Source: Chamaesiphon sp.
Lineage (GTDB): Bacteria > Cyanobacteriota > Cyanobacteriia > Cyanobacteriales > Chamaesiphonaceae
Reading direction: 5' to 3'
DNA: 13,073 nucleotides
Assembly: GCA_026786125.1 (NCBI GenBank)
Contig: JAJAYU010000064.1
Location: 1-13,073 of the forward strand
The notes beneath the pieces are model-generated. The model had not been told where the DNA came from and made no database searches. It saw nothing but the letters and a program-made list of their open reading frames with translations. Shown here piece after piece: positions 7,601-13,073 of this stretch. Position numbers and translations under genes: made by a program. Numbering within the stretch: position 1 is the first letter of the stretch; each line of letters opens with the position of its first letter.

Positions 7601-7828
7601 ATGAAGCAAAAAATTGCTATTACACTCGATCGAGACTTACTATCTTTTATCGATCGACAAGCCCAAGGTAATCGCAGCGATTATTTGAATTCTCTGATCA
7701 CTCAGGAGCGACGAAAAATCTTGGTAGATGAAATTATTGCTGCTCTTCAGGAAGATATTCAAGATCCAGAATATCAATCAGAGATTGCAGAATGGGATCC
7801 ATTAGCTGGAGATGGTATCGATGCCTAA
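7601..7828 (+). CDS. Ribbon-helix-helix antitoxin of a MazEF-type pair
   Basis: This 75-residue protein starts with a ribbon-helix-helix DNA-binding domain (about 2-36): the strand QKIAITLD, then helices containing LLSFIDRQ and RSDYLNSLI. An acidic C-terminal tail (DPEYQSEIAEWDP, about 55-67) is suited to wrap the toxin. It should neutralise the adjacent MazF-like toxin and, together with it, repress the operon. I choose the ATG at 7601 over the in-frame ATG at 7568 because the latter lies within the palindromic operator and would add eleven residues outside the family's usual beginning. The toxin gene overlaps the end of this gene by eight bases, indicating translational coupling. Confidence 0.85.
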   Translation: MKQKIAITLDRDLLSFIDRQAQGNRSDYLNSLITQERRKILVDEIIAALQEDIQDPEYQSEIAEWDPLAGDGIDA

Positions 7829-8183
7829 TGGGAATTTAACTTATCAACGTGGTGAAATCCGCTGGGTAAGACTAGATCCAACCATTGGTGCTGAGATTCA
7901 GAAAACTCGCTCCTGCTTGATTCTCCAAAATGATCCGATAAATCAATATGGTCAACTGACGATTGCGATTCCGTTTCGTCCAGGTATCAAACAAGCACCA
8001 TACGTTGTAAATGTTGCAGCCACTAGTAAGAATGGTTTAGATCGGGATCGATTTCTAGATGTTGCTCAAATTAGATCGATCGATGGACAAAGAGTTTTAG
8101 GATTAGTAGGTATTCTAGAAGATAATTATTGGCAACAAATCCAAGCTGCACTATTGATCGTTTGTGGTTTTGGGCTAGAGTAG
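7821..8183 (+). CDS. mazF: MazF/PemK-family toxin (endoribonuclease)
   Basis: The 120-residue product has the PemK/MazF fold signature: RGEIRWVRLDPTIGAE near the N-terminus, QKTR followed by LILQND, then GLDRDRFLDVAQIRSID. Members cleave mRNA and arrest translation until the antitoxin is restored. The ATG at 7821 is preferred over 7812 because GGAG (7808-7811) lies nine bases upstream of it but abuts the earlier ATG. The gene overlaps the antitoxin stop. Two family positions look altered: serine replaces the proline of the KTRP motif (S31), and PFR (51-53) occupies the place where many members have a threonine used in catalysis. These may be subfamily features. The gene converges on gor with a 57-bp gap. 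Confidence 0.88.
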   Translation: MPNGNLTYQRGEIRWVRLDPTIGAEIQKTRSCLILQNDPINQYGQLTIAIPFRPGIKQAPYVVNVAATSKNGLDRDRFLDVAQIRSIDGQRVLGLVGILEDNYWQQIQAALLIVCGFGLE

Positions 8184-8193
8184 ATTGGTCAGA

Positions 8194-8211
8194 GGTAATT
8201 AACGAATTACC
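8194..8211. terminator. Possible bidirectional hairpin between mazF and gor
   Basis: GGTAATT (8194-8200) and AATTACC (8205-8211) form a perfect 7-bp stem with an AACG tetraloop between the convergent mazF and gor genes. Neither side has a strong T-run, so this is only a candidate shared terminator. Confidence 0.35.
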
Positions 8212-8240
8212 CCTACTCGAATATTCTAACTCTCAGCGAT

Positions 8241-9590
8241 CTACCTCATCGTTACAAATTCTTCTGCCGAACTGGGGTGAATCCCGACAGTGGCATCAAA
8301 ATCGGCCTTCGTCGCGCCCATTTTCACGGCAATTGCCACACCTTGAATGATTTCCGCCGCATGATCTCCGACCATATGAGCACCGAGGACTCGATCGGTA
8401 TTGGTGTCTACAACTAGCTTCATGAGGGTTTTTTCCTGCTTGGCTGGGAGCACATAGTACATCGGGCGGAAACTACTCTTATAGATTTTGATGGCATCGC
8501 CGTGGAGTTCTCGCGCTTCTTCTTCAGTTAGTCCCACGGTTGCCGCTTCTGGAGTCGTGAAAATCGCTGTGGGAATATCGGCGTAGTTCATCACACACGG
8601 TTTATTGCCAAATACCGTATCAGCGAAAGCACGACCTTCATTAATCGCAACGGGTGTAAGTTGAATATTGTCAGTACAGTCGCCGACGGAATAAATATTC
8701 TCCACATTTGTCCGGCTATTGCTATCGACTAGAATCGCGCCATGATGGGTTTTGACATCGACATTTTCTAGTCCCAAATCGGCTGTGTTGGGCTTGCGTC
8801 CCAGTGCCGCGAGACTGACAGCATCAGCGAGGATCGTCGATGTGCCGTCTTTAGTAGTAACGGTGACACTCACACCAGTATCGGTTTTAGCGATCGACAA
8901 ATCACAGGCATTATTAATTATCTTCACGCCATGCTCGATCATCCCCGTCTGGATTGCCGATCTCAAGTCGCCGTCAAACCCGCGTAAAATCATCTCTGGG
9001 CGCATAATCTGGATTACCTCTGTCCCCAACCCATTCATAATGCAGGCAAACTCACAGCCAATATAGCCAGCACCCAAAATCACCATTTTCTTGGGCTGAG
9101 TTTGCAAGTCAAAGATATCATCGGAGACGATGGCGTGTTCAATCCCTGGAATATCTGGGCGCACAGGTACACCACCGACAGCAATCAAAATCTTATCTGC
9201 CGTGACAGTTCGTTCCCCCACCTGGATTGTATGATTGTCGATGAATTTGCCCCGTCCCTCTAGCAATTCTACTTTAGAGTTATCTAGCATCCGCTGATAA
9301 ATGCCATTCAAGCGGGTGACTTCACCATTCACCGCTGTCATCATTTTTGGCCAGTCCAACTGACTCTTGACTGCACTCCAGCCATAACCTTCCGCATCGG
9401 TGAACAGTTCGGGGAAGTGAGACGCATACACCATCAATTTTTTGGGAATACAGCCCCGATTGACACAGGTACCACCGAGTCTATCGTATTCGGCAACACC
9501 GACTTTGGCCCCATATTCGGCTGCACGTCGCGCTGTCGCAATCCCACCCGAACCTGCACCAATCACGAATAGGTCAAAATCATAGCTCAT
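8241..9590 (-). CDS. gor: Glutathione-disulfide reductase
   Basis: This 449-residue flavoenzyme reduces oxidised glutathione with NADPH in the cytoplasm. The FAD-binding GAGSGG (11-16) is followed by the redox-active disulfide in GGTCVNRGC (C42, C47). The NADPH-binding GAGYIG (173-178) is followed by arginines R197 and R203, placed to bind the 2'-phosphate. The second FAD contact is SVGDCT (301-306). The C-terminal HPSSAEE (438-444) supplies the catalytic His438-Glu443 pair of the partner subunit. Length and motifs fit the cyanobacterial and plant enzyme rather than lipoamide or mercuric reductases. Its ATG is preceded by a purine run (AGAGAGAA). It follows the peroxiredoxin gene on the same strand after 134 bp, which suggests a shared role in thiol-based peroxide defence and possibly partial cotranscription. 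Confidence 0.96.
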   Translation of the reverse strand: MSYDFDLFVIGAGSGGIATARRAAEYGAKVGVAEYDRLGGTCVNRGCIPKKLMVYASHFPELFTDAEGYGWSAVKSQLDWPKMMTAVNGEVTRLNGIYQRMLDNSKVELLEGRGKFIDNHTIQVGERTVTADKILIAVGGVPVRPDIPGIEHAIVSDDIFDLQTQPKKMVILGAGYIGCEFACIMNGLGTEVIQIMRPEMILRGFDGDLRSAIQTGMIEHGVKIINNACDLSIAKTDTGVSVTVTTKDGTSTILADAVSLAALGRKPNTADLGLENVDVKTHHGAILVDSNSRTNVENIYSVGDCTDNIQLTPVAINEGRAFADTVFGNKPCVMNYADIPTAIFTTPEAATVGLTEEEARELHGDAIKIYKSSFRPMYYVLPAKQEKTLMKLVVDTNTDRVLGAHMVGDHAAEIIQGVAIAVKMGATKADFDATVGIHPSSAEEFVTMR

Positions 9591-9641
9591 ATACTGTATT
9601 CTCTCTAGTTCTCAATACTTACTGCTGCTAAAAATGATAAT

Positions 9642-9702
9642 GGGGAGATGGGAGGATTGGATATTAATTGCTACTATCCTTGATCCGATCTCCCTCCTCC
9701 CC
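9642..9702. repeat. Imperfect inverted repeat between prx and gor
   Basis: The arms around GGGGAGATGGGAGG (9642-9655) and TCTCCCTCCTCCCC (9689-9702) are largely complementary across a 33-nt loop. The repeat lies in the 134-bp gap after the peroxiredoxin stop and could be an attenuator or mRNA-stabilising hairpin. No T-run is adjacent. Confidence 0.35.
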
Positions 9703-9724
9703 TAAAGCCTAAAAGTTATTAAGC

Positions 9725-10252
9725 TTACTTCTTTAAATAAGCCAACATCGTATCAACGTCAGAAACTTCAAACGGATCGGTTTCACAATTGTCGCCAAAA
9801 CCAGCTTCTGCAAAGACTTTCTCGACTTTGCCATCTTTAATGACCATCGAGTAACGCCAAGAACGCATTCCAAAACCTAAGTTGGACTTTTCGACCAACA
9901 TCCCCATTTTACGGCTAAATTCACCGTTACCATCAGGTAAGAGCTTGACGTTTTTTACGCCCATATTTTTGCCCCATTGGTACATTACGAAGGCATCGTT
10001 AACGGACAGACAGTAGACTTCATCGATGCCTAGTGCTTTGATTTGGTCGTATGCTGCATCATAGCCAGGTAGGTGGCTAGTAGAACAGGTAGGTGTAAAT
10101 GCACCTGGGAGCGAGAAGACGATCACTCTCTTGCCAGCGAAGATATCTTGCGTAGTTACATCTTGCCATTTGAAAGGATTGTCACCACCAATCGATTCAT
10201 CCCGAACGCGAGTCATGAATACGACATTTGGCACTTGCTCGATTACAGCCAT
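9725..10252 (-). CDS. Type II (Prx5-like) peroxiredoxin
   Basis: This 175-residue cytoplasmic thiol peroxidase reduces hydrogen and alkyl peroxides. The peroxidatic cysteine is C56 in PGAFTPTC (49-56). C81, 25 residues later in VYCLSVND, is in the place of the resolving cysteine of plant-like type II enzymes, and a third cysteine is C156. There is no fused glutaredoxin domain, so glutaredoxin or thioredoxin would act in trans. The start is well supported by AGGAG seven bases before the ATG. It is divergent from a PerR-type gene, the same arrangement as sll1621/slr1738 in Synechocystis, where the Fur-type regulator controls the peroxiredoxin. The promoter carries a PerR-like box. The downstream gene is glutathione reductase. 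Confidence 0.95.
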   Translation of the reverse strand: MAVIEQVPNVVFMTRVRDESIGGDNPFKWQDVTTQDIFAGKRVIVFSLPGAFTPTCSTSHLPGYDAAYDQIKALGIDEVYCLSVNDAFVMYQWGKNMGVKNVKLLPDGNGEFSRKMGMLVEKSNLGFGMRSWRYSMVIKDGKVEKVFAEAGFGDNCETDPFEVSDVDTMLAYLKK

Positions 10253-10342
10253 GATTTGCTCCTAGTAAATAATTATTTTTAGCACGTAGTCCATACTTAT
10301 CGATGTCGATAGCTGAAACTAGTGAGATTAAATCTGTACACC

Positions 10343-10357
10343 TCAGAATAATTCTAA
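10343..10357. promoter_or_regulatory. Fur/PerR-type operator (7-1-7)
   Basis: Read on the minus strand, TTAGAATTATTCTGA has the 7-1-7 symmetry of Fur-family sites and matches 11 of the 14 defined positions of the Bacillus PerR box TTATAATNATTATAA. It overlaps the -10 of the peroxiredoxin promoter, so binding there would block transcription. It is 39 bp upstream of the -35 of the perR promoter. Confidence 0.6.
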
Positions 10358-10373
10358 TTTAAGAGAAAGTCAA
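10345..10373 (-). promoter_or_regulatory. Promoter of the peroxiredoxin gene
   Basis: On the minus strand TTGACT (10368-10373) and TATTCT (10345-10350) are separated by 17 bases. The -35 matches five of six and the -10 four of six consensus positions. Transcription would start near 10338, giving a leader of about 85 nt. The -10 is within the PerR-like operator. Confidence 0.55.
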
Positions 10374-10396
10374 GATTAAGAATATCTAATATTTAG

Positions 10397-10426
10397 TTGT
10401 TGTTCTCGGAATTTGGGCATTATAAT
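10397..10426 (+). promoter_or_regulatory. Candidate promoter of perR
   Basis: TTGTTG (10397-10402) and a perfect TATAAT (10421-10426) are separated by 18 bases, with the perR ATG 66 bases further on. The -35 is weak. The operator at 10343-10357 is upstream of this promoter and would repress it less directly. Confidence 0.45.
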
Positions 10427-10492
10427 TGAAGATCACAAGCACAAGTCTTTCTTTATACTAGCCACTAGTTTTTAGTCTCTAGTCTTTTCGCA

Positions 10493-10921
10493 ATGTCCCA
10501 GCTCTCAACAGACGCGATCGTTACAACCCTCAAAGCCAAAGGCTTGCGGGTGACACCCCAAAGATTTGCCGTGTATGCCAATTTACTTGCCCGCACCGAT
10601 CATCCTACGGTCGAGCAACTTTTGGTGGATTTAAATCAATATTGTCCTGTTTCGTCCCAAGCGACGATCTATAGCTCATTGCAAGCCCTTCGCACAGCGG
10701 GACTGATCCGCGAAGTCCTGCTGGAAGCGGGGGTATCGAGATATGATGCCAAAGTCGAACCCCACCACCATTTTCATTGTCAGGAATGTGGCTCGATCGA
10801 GGATATTGGTTGGGACGCTTTGCCTGTAGTGGAGTTTGATCGATTACGAGTCGGTTTGCAAGCACATGCCTATGAGATTACGGTGCGCGGTTACTGCGAT
10901 CGATGTCAAGCAGGTAATTAG
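10493..10921 (+). CDS. perR: PerR-type peroxide regulator (Fur family)
   Basis: This 142-residue protein is a metal-dependent repressor. The winged-helix DNA-binding domain (about 8-82) contains GLRVTPQR and the recognition-helix segment SSQATIYSSLQALR. The presumed regulatory metal ligands fall at H37, D85, H91, H93 and D104, the same numbers as in Bacillus PerR. An aspartate rather than glutamate at 104 is typical of the peroxide-sensing branch, where H37 and H91 are oxidised by H2O2. The structural zinc is held by C96, C99, C135 and C138 (CxxC pairs). It is divergent from the peroxiredoxin gene and likely represses it through the operator between them. The start fits the family; the ribosome-binding site is not strong. 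Confidence 0.93.
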   Translation: MSQLSTDAIVTTLKAKGLRVTPQRFAVYANLLARTDHPTVEQLLVDLNQYCPVSSQATIYSSLQALRTAGLIREVLLEAGVSRYDAKVEPHHHFHCQECGSIEDIGWDALPVVEFDRLRVGLQAHAYEITVRGYCDRCQAGN

Positions 10922-10995
10922 TTCATAATATTGATGTTGACGATCGAGATCTGCTAATGCAGTGGACGACCAAGTTACAGTAGTCATAACTATTT

Positions 10996-11286
10996 TTACT
11001 CGATCGTTAGACTATCAACCCATACTTCAACTTGACTCTGAGGAATGGCATTCTTATTTCGATGATTTGCCAAAACTTTCAAGCTTTCTTCAACCATCCC
11101 TGATTCAGTGAGAGGGGAAAATTGATTTTGTTCGCCAAGAATACCGAATGTTAGATTAGAGAGTGTTTCTTGGCGTTGAAGAAGTTGTACGCCAGCCAAC
11201 AAAACTTCTTCGGCGTTCTGGTATTTACAGCTATTGAGATAGGTTTGGACTATTTGTTCGAGTTCGAGGGGTAAGGTTACTTGCAT
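10996..11286 (-). CDS. ParD-like ribbon-helix-helix antitoxin (orphan)
   Basis: The 96-residue protein begins MQVTLPLELEQIVQTYLNSCKYQNAEEV in the manner of ParD and related ribbon-helix-helix antitoxins: a short strand, then two helices that contact DNA (about 1-40). The longer C-terminal part (41-96) would normally bind a ParE or RelE toxin. No toxin gene is next to it: perR converges on its 3' end 74 bp away, and the space upstream holds no credible partner. I take the ATG at 11286 because it matches the usual family N-terminus; an in-frame ATG at 11319 would add eleven residues. A weak inverted repeat (11285-11290/11308-11313) near the start could be an operator. The partner may be lost or encoded elsewhere. 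Confidence 0.65.
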   Translation of the reverse strand: MQVTLPLELEQIVQTYLNSCKYQNAEEVLLAGVQLLQRQETLSNLTFGILGEQNQFSPLTESGMVEESLKVLANHRNKNAIPQSQVEVWVDSLTIE

Positions 11287-11383
11287 ATACAAGACCGAAG
11301 ATTGAGAGTATATAGACATATTTACATCGATTCAGGAGTTTTGTAGGGGGAGGTATTGCCCACGGATTAAATTTGGGTGAGAC

Positions 11384-11441
11384 GAGGAAGATCGATTGAG
11401 TCCTCAGTTCGGATCTCCAAAGAGGAAGCTTTTGCTCAATC
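11384..11441 (+). promoter_or_regulatory. Structured leader upstream of cobN with alternative pairings
   Basis: GATTGAG (11394-11400) pairs perfectly with CTCAATC (11435-11441). Immediately inside, TCCTC (11401-11405) can pair with GAGGA at 11422-11426, or alternatively with another GAGGA at 11384-11388, so two mutually exclusive folds are possible. It lies 68 bases upstream of the cobN ATG. I do not see the cobalamin-riboswitch core (CCCGCNACTGT) or a convincing B12 box, so it is not called as a B12 riboswitch. Function is inferred only from structure and position. Confidence 0.35.
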
Positions 11442-11508
11442 CGACACACCGCCAATGAGATCGAGTAGTTCGTTAGAATAAGGTGCTGTCTGTTAGGGTA
11501 ATTTTTAG

Positions 11509-13073
11509 ATGCATCGTCTCGCTACAATACCAGGTGGTTGGAATCCTACGGCTGAAGGTGTGATCTTTGTCGAACAACAGCCAGCACCGATCGCATTCAT
11601 CACCGCCGCCGATACCGATATTCAGACATTAGCCGTCGCGGCGACTAAATTACCAGCAGAGTTCCCCCAGGTGCGGGTGGTGAATTTGTTGCAACTCCAG
11701 CAGCAATTGACGATCGATACTTATGCCGAGGATGTATTGACAGCGGCGAAGGTGATTATTGTCCGGTTAATTGGGGGTCAATCCTACTGGAGTTATGGGC
11801 TAGAAGTCGTCCAGGAGACTGCTAGACAGACGGGAGCGGTGTTAATTGTTTTGCCAGGAGATGAGCGTCCCGATCCGACGTTGATGAGTCATTCTACGGC
11901 AAGTTTGGCGGATGTCGATCGAGTGTGGCAATACCTGATTGAGGGTGGGGTGGATAATTACCGTCAGTTATTAAATTTTATCGCTAGTCGATGGTTGGAT
12001 TGTGAGTGTGAATATCGATCGCCCCAAGTTGTACCGCGCGTGGGAATTTATGATGAAACGCGGTGGTTGCCGGATGGATTACCGTTACAGGGTGGGGCGG
12101 CGATCATCTTCTATCGGGCACACTATCTATCTGGAAATCTAGCGGCGATCGAGGCATTGTGTCAAGCTTTGCTCGATCGAAAGCTGACCCCAGTGCCGAT
12201 TTATGTGTCTTCGCTCAAAGATCCGGTAGTGCAGCGGATATTGACTAGTTATTGCCAGCAGGGAGTGGATGTTTTACTCAATACCACCAGTTTTTCCCTG
12301 GCAAGTTTAGATACTGATACGCCCCAGGTAGGCTTTTGGGCGACGCTGAATTTACCCGTTTTTCAGGTGATCTTGAGTGGTGCAGGGAAGGAATTTTGGG
12401 AGTCGGGTTGGCAGGGTTTGACTCCCCGCGATATGGCGATGAATGTGGCTCTCCCAGAGGTGGATGGGCGGATTATTACCCGTGCGATTTCGTTTAAGGC
12501 GGTGCAAACTCAGAACCCATTGCTTCAGACGGATGTATTGGTGTATGAACCTGTGATTGATCGAGTGGAATTCGTGGCAGAATTAGCTTTAAATTGGAGC
12601 AAGCTAAGGGAAACTGCGGTGTTTGATCGCAAAGTTGCTCTGATTCTGGCTAATTATCCGACTCGTGATGGGCGGTTGGCGAATGGGGTGGGTTTGGATA
12701 CGCCCCAAAGTTGTGTGGAAATCCTCCACGCGCTCAAGGCTGCGGGTTATCAGGTGGGGGAGATTCCGGCGGATAGTGGGGAGTTAATTAAGTTATTGAC
12801 GGCGGGAATTACTAACGATCCTGAAGGTGAAGGTTGGCGGAAGGTTAATCAATCTTTGTCTGGTGAGGAGTATCAGACACATTTTGAGACACTGCCGACG
12901 AAGGTGAGAGAAGGGATAATCGACAGGTGGGGTGATTGTTTCAATCGAGAAGAGTATCCATATTCGACAATCCTAGACGGAGGGTACCCACAAGGGGCAC
13001 CCCTACAGATTTCTAATTCCCTATCCCCTATTCCCTATCCCCTATTCCCTATTGCAGGGATTCAGTTTGGGAA
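11509..13073 (+). CDS. cobN: Cobaltochelatase subunit CobN (5' part, runs off the window)
   Basis: CobN is the large subunit of the ATP-dependent enzyme that inserts cobalt into the corrin ring in aerobic B12 synthesis. The family also includes the magnesium chelatase subunit ChlH. An uninterrupted frame runs 521 codons to the window edge. Its beginning MHRLATIPGGW and the segments AFITAADTDIQTLA (29-42), VIIVRLIGGQSYW and VLIVLPGDERPDP are as in cyanobacterial CobN. Later parts include VALILANYPTRDGRLANGVGLDTP and RWGD. AGGG (about 11 bases upstream) is a weak ribosome-binding site. Residues about 491-514 (GGYPQGAPLQ... to ...PYPLFP) do not look like the family and come from an in-frame repeat insertion, after which the conserved IAGIQFG resumes. 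CobS/CobT-like AAA+ partners, or ChlI/ChlD in their place, are not in the window. Confidence 0.93.
   Translation, partial: MHRLATIPGGWNPTAEGVIFVEQQPAPIAFITAADTDIQTLAVAATKLPAEFPQVRVVNLLQLQQQLTIDTYAEDVLTAAKVIIVRLIGGQSYWSYGLEVVQETARQTGAVLIVLPGDERPDPTLMSHSTASLADVDRVWQYLIEGGVDNYRQLLNFIASRWLDCECEYRSPQVVPRVGIYDETRWLPDGLPLQGGAAIIFYRAHYLSGNLAAIEALCQALLDRKLTPVPIYVSSLKDPVVQRILTSYCQQGVDVLLNTTSFSLASLDTDTPQVGFWATLNLPVFQVILSGAGKEFWESGWQGLTPRDMAMNVALPEVDGRIITRAISFKAVQTQNPLLQTDVLVYEPVIDRVEFVAELALNWSKLRETAVFDRKVALILANYPTRDGRLANGVGLDTPQSCVEILHALKAAGYQVGEIPADSGELIKLLTAGITNDPEGEGWRKVNQSLSGEEYQTHFETLPTKVREGIIDRWGDCFNREEYPYSTILDGGYPQGAPLQISNSLSPIPYPLFPIAGIQFG
12982..13053 (+). repeat. Dispersed mini-element inserted in frame in cobN
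   Basis: GGGTACCC (12982-12989, a perfect palindrome) and GGGGCACCCC (12994-13003) are GC-rich blocks of a kind seen in dispersed cyanobacterial repeats. They are followed by heptamers CTATCCC, CTATTCC, CTATCCC, CTATTCC (13021-13048) and a partial CTATT. The whole is translated as part of CobN without frameshift. The same heptamers occur at 893-906 and 4163-4180 in intergenic DNA. Confidence 0.65.

Noticed and set aside
8752..9066. 104-codon plus-strand frame inside gor
   Set aside because: Antisense shadow of the glutathione reductase gene, which has every expected motif.
11231..11455. 74-codon minus-strand frame as a possible toxin partner of the ParD-like gene
   Set aside because: It overlaps the antitoxin start in another frame, lacks any ParE or RelE feature, and has low-quality composition.
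11320..11508. Cobalamin riboswitch upstream of cobN
   Set aside because: The conserved CCCGCNACTGT core is absent and the segment near 11438-11453 matches the B12 box only partly; a covariance-model search would be needed to call it.

Overview
The window looks like chromosomal DNA from a cyanobacterium. By eye it holds about thirty copies of CGATCG, the core of the cyanobacterial HIP1 repeat, where roughly three would be expected by chance. It also carries several genes of typical cyanobacterial type: the PDZ/DUF512 iron-sulfur protein, a CobN beginning MHRLATIPGG, a cyanobacterial-type glutathione reductase, and a divergent PerR/type II peroxiredoxin pair. I cannot name the species.

Left part (1-4079). 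About 510 bp without a supportable gene, but with a perfect 12-bp stem-loop, is followed by three minus-strand genes. In order of transcription these are a PDZ/DUF512 putative radical-SAM protein, a TolC-type outer-membrane efflux protein, and a small [2Fe-2S] ferredoxin whose ribosome-binding region lies inside an 11-bp inverted repeat.

Middle part (4080-8240). A lone addiction-module antitoxin lies directly upstream, in the same frame, of rsgA (30S-assembly GTPase, TTG start). Converging on rsgA is a two-gene minus-strand unit: a membrane-anchored P-loop GTPase followed by a 119-residue protein of unknown function. Divergent from the GTPase is a complete MazEF-type toxin-antitoxin pair, with a 20-bp palindrome at its promoter.

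Redox cluster (8241-10921). Glutathione reductase and a type II peroxiredoxin lie in tandem on the minus strand, and a PerR-type Fur-family regulator is divergent from them. A 7-1-7 Fur/PerR-like box overlaps the -10 of a good peroxiredoxin promoter. The obvious model is peroxide sensing by PerR, derepression of the thiol peroxidase, and recycling of glutathione by the reductase.

Right part (10922-13073). An orphan ParD-like antitoxin (minus) is followed by a structured intergenic region and the first 521 codons of cobN (plus), which runs off the window. Near its end the cobN frame is interrupted, without frameshift, by what looks like a dispersed cyanobacterial mini-element: two palindromic GC-rich blocks followed by an array of CTATYCC heptamers. 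The same heptamers occur in two intergenic regions of this window. This in-frame repeat insertion and the PerR promoter architecture are the most interesting observations. I found no rRNA, tRNA, CRISPR array or intact insertion sequence.
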